A stretch of DNA of 64,000 nucleotides from Rhinopithecus roxellana (Eukaryota; Chordata; Mammalia; Primates; Cercopithecidae). Position 1 is the first letter of the stretch. The number at the start of each line of letters is the position of its first letter. Positions 56,537-64,000 of this stretch are shown here, piece after piece. The stretch is taken from NCBI RefSeq assembly GCF_007565055.1, contig NC_044549.1, positions 69,530,882 through 69,594,881 of the forward strand. The letters run 5' to 3'. The notes beneath the pieces were generated by a model. It made no database searches and was not told the DNA's origin. It saw nothing but the letters and a program-made list of their open reading frames with translations. The position numbers and the translations under genes are program-made.

Positions 56537-56641
56537 GATAAGTGACTATTTTCAAGCTAAGTAAATTAAATGTATCTCTAAATAGCTCATAAATAATAAT
56601 GTTAAGTGTAAATACTTAACTCTAATGTATATATGTTTTAC

Positions 56642-56663
56642 TGTATATATATATATATATATA
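56642..56663. repeat. (TA)n microsatellite
   Basis: About 11 TA units. Confidence 0.92.
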
Positions 56664-58470
56664 CTATTTAATTCTAAAAGGAATTTAAAGCAATTTCAAA
56701 GATGTCAAAGTAAAATAAACAAGATGAAGCAAAAGGCAAATAGAGTATAAAAGCAAGCTAAAACCAAGAATGAAGTTTGTACTCAATATGCATTCCATGA
56801 AGTCCACTTGCTAATAGTGGATGTTAACCTAGGTACTTTAGTTTCAAAGTCCCCAAAGTGAACAATATAGGTTATTCCAATACAAAATAAAATACTGAAT
56901 AGCAAAAGAGAATCCTACATTGTATCTGAAGTATGTCTGTAAACATTAGAATCTAGCAAGCCGAGCATAGTATGTATACATATACACAGATATGTATATA
57001 CAGAGAGATGAAAAATTCCTAAAGCTTGCATTTGTCCTGAGTTTCCTACTTTATTGATTCTGATATACTCAAGCCAGAATGACTTTATATTGTCCTAATA
57101 TAGACTTATTTTTAATATGTGCTAATGCTATAGTTTGAGTAGGTTAAAATGATTTGTTCTAAATAGTCATTTTTACATGATAGGGTCAAACAAAGTTAAA
57201 ATTAGAGGTTGGATGCACCAGAAATAACAGAGAGGGCAGGCCAGGCTTGGATCCAAAGAAGCAGAGTCCTGGAAGCCCAAGGCTTATTGATTGATGGATG
57301 GAGAATACAAGGAAGCAATGGGTACAAAAAAAATGGCAGTTGCATAACGTTACTGTTAAGAGAGAGAACAGAGAATCGGGAGCACAAGGTAAAGAACAAA
57401 GGAAATGGAAAGAAATAAAGATAAGAACAGAAAAATTTTAACATAGCATATGAGTGAATTACTTCTTAGAAGCCTAGTAGGACTTGGTCCAGTATTTTTC
57501 TTGATAACCCACTGTTATCACTCACAGATTCAAAATTAATTCACTCGCCTTTCTGCAAATAGCCTAAAATGTATTCGTTATTTTTTACAGGAGTTATCAT
57601 AATCAACAACATCCAAAGGAACAAGACCTTAAAATCAGGCACAGGATATAATCCTGACTATCTGGTTTCAGCACAGCATGTAATGAGGTAGATTCCAAGC
57701 AGCAGGTGCTTGGGAAAGAGTCATTGGCAATTCTAAGTTAAGACCTTGGTAGGATTCTAGTGATCTTCCTCAATCCAGGTAGCTTCAAGTGCCCTCCCCT
57801 AAACCTCTTTTCTAATCAGATTGCCACACTTAACCTTCTCGTGGGGGCCATCATAGCTTGGTCAAATAGACTTGGGCTTGACTCCCCAATTCACCTATTG
57901 ACAAAGAATATTTATTTAGTTTTTCCCAGTTCCAACATTCACTACTATTTGAGGGATTATTCTATTTATCTCAACAAGCTGCTATAGAAGCCAAATGAGA
58001 TACTGTTGCAAAGTACCTAGTTATATCCCTGACCACCATAAAATGGTAGATATTATAGGCATAGGAGAGAAGTTCAAAAGCATTGGTATTACAGAGGGGT
58101 ATGGTCTTCCAGTGATTGGAAAATATTTTTTTCTAGAGATGAAAGCCTGTTTCTAATCTAGTCAACCTCCTTTTCACTGTGGGAACCCAAACAATCAGCA
58201 TCTCACCCTCACCATATGCACAATGAGGTTGGATTAGATGTGACAGATCATCTCTAAGGTATGCTTCCCCTCTATAAAATTCTGTGGCTGTACAAGTATT
58301 GTAAATTAGAAATTTTCCAACTAATTTCCCTTGGGGCTTACTAGTCTTACACTGAACTCCCTTCCTATGCCCTCTAATTTTCATCATTAATATTTCAAAT
58401 GATCATGAAGAACAGGTAAGATGATACGAACCCTAAAAAATAGTATTTTGTATTGTGGATGACCAAAATC
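56664..58470. other. Unique sequence, no gene seen
   Basis: No recognised repeat. Short frames on both strands (57202-57444, 57760-57987, 58133-58387) show no domain. Confidence 0.4.
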
Positions 58471-58479
58471 TTTTGAAAC

Positions 58480-58655
58480 AAGGCAGACCTTACATTAAGT
58501 CCTGACTCTGCCATATTGGTTATATGACCTTGAAAAAGTGTTTTCAGCTCCCTGAGCCTTTGCTTCTATTTTACAAAATGAGGCTAATGAGTAATACCTA
58601 CCTTAAAGTATTAGTTTCTGAGAACTTGAATTCTCCTGGCTTCAAGTAGACATTC
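58480..58655 (+). mobile_element. MIR SINE relic
   Basis: CTGACTCTGCCATATTGGTT, TATGACCTTGAAAAAGTGTT, CTCCCTGAGCCTTTGCTTCT, TTTTACAAAATGAGGCTAAT, AGTAATACCTACCTTAAAG follow the MIR core order. Confidence 0.82.
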
Positions 58656-58849
58656 AATTTATATTATTTTGTGCCCTGAAAGAATCATTAAAATTCAGCT
58701 TTAAATCCTTCTAGATATGCTTAACACATTTTTGATTGAAGAACATGGCAAGTATCTTAAAGAAACTTTACCCCAAAAATCTTGTCTAATTTAAAAAGCC
58801 AAAAATAAAATAACAACAAGTTATCAAAATGATGGCTCTAACTTTGCTT

Positions 58850-59205
58850 CAGGTTGAGCATCCTTAGTCTGAAAATCTAAAATCCAAATGCTGCAAGACC
58901 CAAAACTTTTTGAGCCCACAATATGATGACACAAGTGGAAAATGCCACACCACACCTCATGTGACAGGTTGCAGTCAAAATGCTGTCAAAACCTTTCCAT
59001 GCACAAAACTATTTAAAATATTGTACAAAATTACCTTCAGGCTATGTGCATAAGATGTATATAAAACAAAAACGAATTTCGTGTTTAGACTTGGGTCCTT
59101 CCCTGAGATATCTCATTATGTATATGCAAATATTCCAAATTCTGAATAAAATGAAATCCAAAACACTCTGGTCCCAAGCATTTAAGATAACAGATACTCT
59201 ACCTG
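58850..59205 (-). mobile_element. MER2 (Tigger-type MITE)
   Basis: About 356 bp with terminal inverted repeats CAGGTTGAGCATCC and, at the other end, GATACTCTACCTG, followed by TA. Inside, CTTTTTGAGCCCACAATATG, TTACCTTCAGGCTATGTGCA, TTTCGTGTTTAGACTTGGGT and CTCATTATGTATATGCAAAT match MER2. The right end in this orientation corresponds to the consensus 5' end, so it is minus strand. The 87-codon frame across it is not a gene. Confidence 0.88.
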
Positions 59206-59935
59206 TACCAAACTGTGGCAAGATAAGATTATTAAACATCTGAAGTGTACCTCAGATTGAACTATCAAGAATTACAACCACATCAAGAAATGTGTTTTAA
59301 ATTGTAATGAGCACACGTTAGTGATGAGACAAAAATTGTTATTCACTTCTGAAAGACCCCCGAACTGAATATTTAAGTACTATTTCAAAATCTATTTTTA
59401 TAAAAGTGCATCAAAATGTTCAGAAAGATTATTTGTGAATAATGAAACACCATTTCAAAGTCAGGAGGAAAACTAGATTGGCTCACTTTTCAGTTCTCAT
59501 ATTATTAGTACAATAGGTTTATTTAAAAATCTCTCTGATCTTTTACTCTGACTCACGGAAAGCAAATTTTGAAAAGTGAAAACCCTATAAGGCTTTTCAT
59601 TTTCTACTAAGTATCTTCCACAAATCTAACATCAGTAAAATATGACAGCCCTGGACCTGAATATGCCAGCCTTTATATTGTTCTGATGCATTGCCTACCC
59701 TATCCACAGAACAATCACTAAACTCAGCAGGAAAAAAGATCAATCAGTAAAAATAGGAATTTCAGTTTAATTCAAGTACCTGGGAATACCAAGATGCTTT
59801 CATATAATCTCAGTACTGATTACTTTTAAAAAGGCATTTAACACTTCATTTAAAATGAATATCTGAGTGCAGTTGATTATTTCTGCCCTTTATAGATCTG
59901 TAACTATTCAACTAATAATAACAACAAAAACAATA
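59206..59935. other. AT-rich unique sequence
   Basis: No recognised gene or repeat. Confidence 0.4.
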
Positions 59936-59939
59936 ATCG

Positions 59940-60121
59940 TTAACAATTTCTTGAGTATATACAACAGAACTGAATCAGACTTAAATACTTTACATAGTGA
60001 CCTCATTTAATCCTTAAAACAATTCTACTTACAGTTGAGAAAATTGAGTCTCAGCAAGTTTAAATAACTTGATCAGACCACACTTTAAATAAATGATGGA
60101 GCTAGGATTGAATTCAGACAT
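59940..60121 (-). mobile_element. MIR SINE relic (minus strand)
   Basis: Inverted order is clear: TACTTTACATAGTGACCTCA, TTTAATCCTTAAAACAATTC, AGTTGAGAAAATTGAGTCTC, ATGATGGAGCTAGGATTGAA, TTCAGACATG. Confidence 0.85.
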
Positions 60122-60194
60122 GTCCCATATCTTTCATTCATTCATGAGTATATTAATTTATTCAACAAATATCTTTGTCCTAAAGAAATGCCAC

Positions 60195-60690
60195 TGTAGC
60201 AGAAAGATGGCTGCAAATTCTTTGTCACTGTGCTCATTGAAAGGCAAAACCTATTGTTCTCCCCTTAAGTATAGACTTGCCCTGTGACTTGGTTTGACCA
60301 ATGGAATGTGGTAGAAGTGACTAAGATACTTCCAAACTAGCGCAAAGGAGATCTGTTGCTTTTGCTATCACCTTCTTGGAACATTCTGGGAACCATACCA
60401 CTGTGGAGTGAGAAGCCCAAGCCATGCAGCAGGTCACAGGGAGCAGAACCAGGATGTGCCAGTCAGCAGCTTCAGTAACCAGCACCAAAGCTAGTCATGT
60501 GTGTAAGCAATCTTAGCATCTCAGGCCTGTTGAACACTGAGATCATTGCAGCCCCAATTAACACTACATGCAGTGGAAGAACCACCCAGCAGTATACAGT
60601 CAAGTCACAGAATAGCAAGAGATAATAAATGGTTGCTTTAAACAACTAAATTTTGGGGTGACTAGTTATGCAGCAATAGATAAAGAGCTG
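60195..60690 (+). mobile_element. MLT1-type LTR (ERVL-MaLR)
   Basis: CTTGCCCTGTGACTTGGTTT, GACCAATGGAATGTGGTAGA, AGTGACTAAGATACTTCC, then AGAGATAATAAATGGTTGCT, TTAAACAACTAAATTTTGGG and ATGCAGCAATAGATAA match the start, middle and end of an MLT1 LTR. AATAAA near 60626 is the polyadenylation signal. No internal sequence follows. Confidence 0.8.
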
Positions 60691-60720
60691 CAGTATTTTT
60701 CTTGAAATGAGAGCATTGGG

Positions 60721-60811
60721 TATAATATAGAAAAATACAACTCTAGAAATAAAATAAATAACTATAACAATATTTTTGGCATAATACAGAAAAATACAAC
60801 TCTAAAAATAA
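60721..60811. repeat. 32-bp near-identical direct repeat, 59-bp period
   Basis: The segments 60721-60752 and 60780-60811 share ATAATA, then GAAAAATACAACTCTA and AAATAA, differing at about three positions. The 27 bp between them are not duplicated. Confidence 0.88.
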
Positions 60812-60929
60812 GAAAAAGTGATGAAGCAATTGCTTTTCTCTTGTGGCTGGGTATGATTATTTTACTGAAAGCCTGGTAAAGTAGGAAAATCAGAAGAGAC
60901 TATGGCTCTTTTTCTTCACTTACTTATTC

Positions 60930-61070
60930 ATGTACTCATTAATTTAAACTTATTCATTTATATATTCATTAAGCCCCTATTTCTTGTTACATGTGAGTGT
61001 CTACTACTGTGGGTCATACTGTAAATCAAGATAAGCTTACTGCCTTTAAGAACTTTTAGGTCTACAGAAG
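60930..61070 (-). mobile_element. L2 LINE 3' end (minus strand)
   Basis: TATATTCATTAAGCCCCTAT, ACTACTGTGGGTCATACTGT, AATCAAGATAAGCTTACTGC, TTTAGGTCTACAGAAGG follow the inverted L2 3' end. Confidence 0.65.
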
Positions 61071-62297
61071 GTAAATACTTTTTGGTTGATTGACTCATGC
61101 ATTTCCAAAAGAGTAAAGTGGAAGTTAGTAAAATTAAGGAAAGCAAGGAGGAAAATTGGAGGAGCCCAGTCTATATTTTAATTTTTGCTGTTGATAATAC
61201 ACAAGGTAAATTATGAAATATGTACTGTACTTAGATTTTAATATTTCATTTCTACTCATAGAATGTTAAGCCCCCCAAAAATGAACATAAAAGAGAGTGT
61301 GTATTCAATTGCTTTTGCTCTTTTGCTTGGCTCTTCTTAAGGCTTCTGAGTTCCTAATCTGTCAGAGGATTAGTTTCTTTAAATGAAAAATTAAGATGAT
61401 TATACCCCTACCTGCCCCGAGGTGTATTATGCCATGCAAAAATGATAATTATGAGATACAACTATTAAATCTTGATATTGGGGTTAGAACTTATTTACAT
61501 ACCATCTTATTCAGACCACGGCAATGCAAAAGTGATCTTTTATGCACTTGTAAGCAGCAGAAGAAAATAAAAATTAACTGTAAAATCTCTACCCAAACTT
61601 AATTAAACAATGTCTCCCCACATTCAAACAGGCAATTCTAATAGGGCTGAGGATCGTAATAGTCTGTCCTCCTGTCCTCAGAGCCGGGTGTGGGATGCAA
61701 TTGGTTCCATCAGATTTCTCACCCAAGAATTGTTAGATTTGGAGCTAATGGAGGAAGGGCTTGAATTTTGAGTCACTGGTCAGAAGGATGTGAATCAAAC
61801 ACTATCCCACTATCTTCCCTGTTACACAGAGAAAGCCTATATTCTATAACAAAATATGAGATCCATAGAGACAAACAGAGGTGAGAGACAGACCAAGTCT
61901 TGATAACTTCGCTTGGTCCCCTGGATCAGGCTGTGCCTAAAACTGTGATAAATCTTCACTTCAAAGTCGTGTGAACCAAAAATTCTCTTTTACCATTCAA
62001 GTTAACATAAGTTGGATTTCTGTCCACTGGGTCCAAAAGAATCTTGACTAAAAATAAAATGAAAGCATCAGAAGTATATTGAAATCATCTGAGACCTTTC
62101 ATAACTTGTTTGGGCAATTAATCTCTTATGAGGCTGAAAGTATCTCTAACAGTAAACTAAGAAAGACCGTAGTAAAAAAGCAAGGGACACAATGTAACAC
62201 TCTTATCCTAGCCACCAACCTGATTGCATTCTTTACTTTCTAGTCAAGCCCCTTCTTCCCTTGTCTAACTACAGATCAACACAGACTTTTTCTCATT
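61071..62297. other. Unique sequence, no gene seen
   Basis: No recognised repeat or exon. Confidence 0.4.
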
Positions 62298-62592
62298 TTT
62301 TTTTTTTTTTTTTTTTGAGACAGAGTCTTGCTCTGTTGCCTAGGCTGGAGTGTAGTGGTGCGATCACGGCTCACTGCAAACTCCACCTCCCAGGTTCAAG
62401 CGATTCTCCTGCCTTAGCCTCTCAAGTAGTTGGGACTACTTGGACAGGTGCACACCACCATACCCGGCTAATTTTTGTATTTTTAGTACAGACAGGTTGC
62501 CAGGCTGGTCTCAAACTCCTGACCTCAAGTGATCTGCCCTCCTCGGCCTCCCAAAGTGCTGGAATTACAAGCATGAGCCACCACACCCAGCT
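62298..62592 (-). mobile_element. Alu SINE (minus strand)
   Basis: Inverted dimeric Alu after an 18-19 T tract. It has a deletion of about 13 bp in the 'gagacagggtttcaccatgttg' region (ACAGACAGGTTGCCAGGCTG) and a small insertion (TTGGACAGGTGC). Moderately old. Confidence 0.94.
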
Positions 62593-63850
62593 TAACCTGT
62601 CTTTTTAATTTCCAATTCACAAAGTGCTGTCCTCCTCCAGGATGCCAGGAAATGAACTGGGGGACAGAAGAAAGAGTCAAGAAAAGAAGATAAAACTTAG
62701 TTTGTAGCGTAGCGGCAAAATAGCTAACATGTCTAACCATCAGCAAATGCTCAAAAATCCTGAGCCCAGAAAAGCCTTATTCACTACTGTTACAGAAATA
62801 AATCTAGAAGGTTAGCTATGCTGAATATGTTAGGGAAAGGGAGAAACACTGCTATCTTGATCATCAATTCAAAAGAAAATTAAATTTACTAATGGAAACT
62901 ACCACTATTCATTTTCTGGGCATACGTAAAGATAAAGCCAGCTTAAAACAACAAATAACCACCTAATCTTTTAACCTTCAAATATGGTGCAAAAGTATTA
63001 CCTAAAAGGTACTTTTTCATTACTAGTGAAGCAGGCTTTAGTCTCAAACTTTACCTTAGACCATTCAATGTCTGCCAATTTGTCTTGTACTGACTTTTCC
63101 TTTCAGTGCTCTGGATGTCAAGGGAACTTGGCTGCCAAAGACTGATGCTGGAATCAAAGTGCTCTGGGCTTTCCCACCAAAACTCCATCCTTGGGGCATA
63201 GAGGCAGACTTGGAAACAGACAAATGCTGTTTCTGCAAAATAAATTAATTAGTGTAGGGCAAAATGGGCTCTATCCTTTCCTCAACCCCAGCCCCAGGAA
63301 AAAGCAAGAGTCTTGTGGTCATTTTGCCTTTGCTTACATCCATTGCTGCCTGAAGCTAAAGAAAGGCTCCTTAGTAGACCACGGTAAGCCCCCTTTTATC
63401 CTCCTGCTGTCAGGGATGAAAGATTCCAAGTCTCAAGTGCAACACAGCTGCAGGCGCCGACTTTTCCAAAAGATAAAAATCAAAACTCAAAAAAGACCAC
63501 AAGTTCACTTTGAAATTTAAAAAAAAAAAAAAAAGGCCTTCTCAGAGTGGCTACTTTCCAGACACCAGACACACAAATGCTTTAAAGACAAAAACAGGTT
63601 GTTACATTTGTCAGGGTGAATAAAAAGCCTAGAGCAGGACTGTCAAGTCTCTCTGTGCTAAGGAATGCCCTCCTAATTTTTTGCAGCCTTGAGAACTGGG
63701 AGATGACTGGGAAATTGCCGATGGGGCAGGGAAAGGGCTATATTCTATATGCTGGCATTCAGAGACAAACTCGGAGGGGCAGCAACAGCAAAGAGGAGTC
63801 TTGGTGCTCTTATTGGAGTTCCCAGGCTTTATTGACCATGGATTCTATTA
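62593..63850. other. Unique sequence, no gene seen
   Basis: A plus-strand frame of 109 codons at 63191-63520 has no domain or exon signature. A 15-A run lies at about 63519-63534. Confidence 0.4.
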
Positions 63851-63852
63851 TT

Positions 63853-63950
63853 CAATCAAATATTTATTGTGTGCCTACTACATATTGGCCACTACTCTGG
63901 GTCCTGTGGATGTATTAGTGAACCAAGCAGGAAAAAAAAATCATCTAGTC
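63853..63950 (-). mobile_element. L2 LINE 3' end (minus strand)
   Basis: CAATCAAATATTTATTGTGT, GCCTACTACATATTGGCCAC and GTCCTGTGGATGTATTAGTG match the inverted L2 3' end (normally 'ttgagcacctactatgtgccaggcac...'). Confidence 0.75.
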
Positions 63951-64000
63951 ATGTGAAGTTATGTTGCAATAGGCTTTGGGGACAGGGACAGACAATAAAC

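Overview
The window is primate genomic DNA, most likely human or another catarrhine. It carries Alu SINEs on both strands, two full-length L1PA-lineage LINE-1 elements, a THE1 solo LTR, MLT1 and MLT2 (HERV-L) LTRs, Tigger and Charlie DNA transposons, and many MIR and L2 relics. I found no host protein-coding exon, no tRNA or rRNA gene and no CRISPR-like array. The only long reading frames belong to LINE-1. The window reads as intergenic or deep-intronic sequence.

Layout. 1-19 kb: mostly old sequence with one Alu, a THE1 LTR, an MLT2A1 LTR, MIR/L2/MLT1 relics and two repeat-poor blocks (9.0-11.8 kb and 15.1-17.6 kb). 19.9-21.2 kb: a rearranged minus-strand HERV-L relic. 21.3-22.0 kb: an unassigned old repeat split by MER5A. 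22.1-32.8 kb: two old plus-strand L1M copies; the second is split by a full-length older L1PA on the minus strand (26.6-32.8 kb). 32.9-39.6 kb: a long minus-strand L1PB/L1MA copy carrying an Alu and an MLT2A2 LTR. 39.6-45.5 kb: nested plus-strand L1M 3' ends containing Alus, a Tigger2 and a minus-strand L1MA fragment that itself carries a trimeric Alu. 45.5-47.2 kb: unique AT-rich DNA with a large hairpin. 47.2-53.4 kb: a full-length L1PA on the plus strand with a perfect 15-bp target-site duplication. 53.4-64 kb: unique sequence with an Alu, MER2, MLT1, another Alu and L2/MIR relics.

The most informative signals are these. (1) The plus-strand L1PA keeps its YY1 site, every endonuclease catalytic residue and the FADD reverse-transcriptase motif, and is broken by only three lesions. 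(2) Its 5' UTR length suggests it kept the segment lost in L1PA3 and younger families. (3) The antisense ORF0 frame is recognisable in both full-length L1s and, remarkably, is still open in the older one. (4) Several perfect or near-perfect hairpins look like template-switch mutations; the clearest (29430-29473) can be dated against the sister L1 copy. (5) Two TSD-proven nesting events give a relative chronology. I see no new gene system; the novelty lies in mutation mechanism and retrotransposon remnants.
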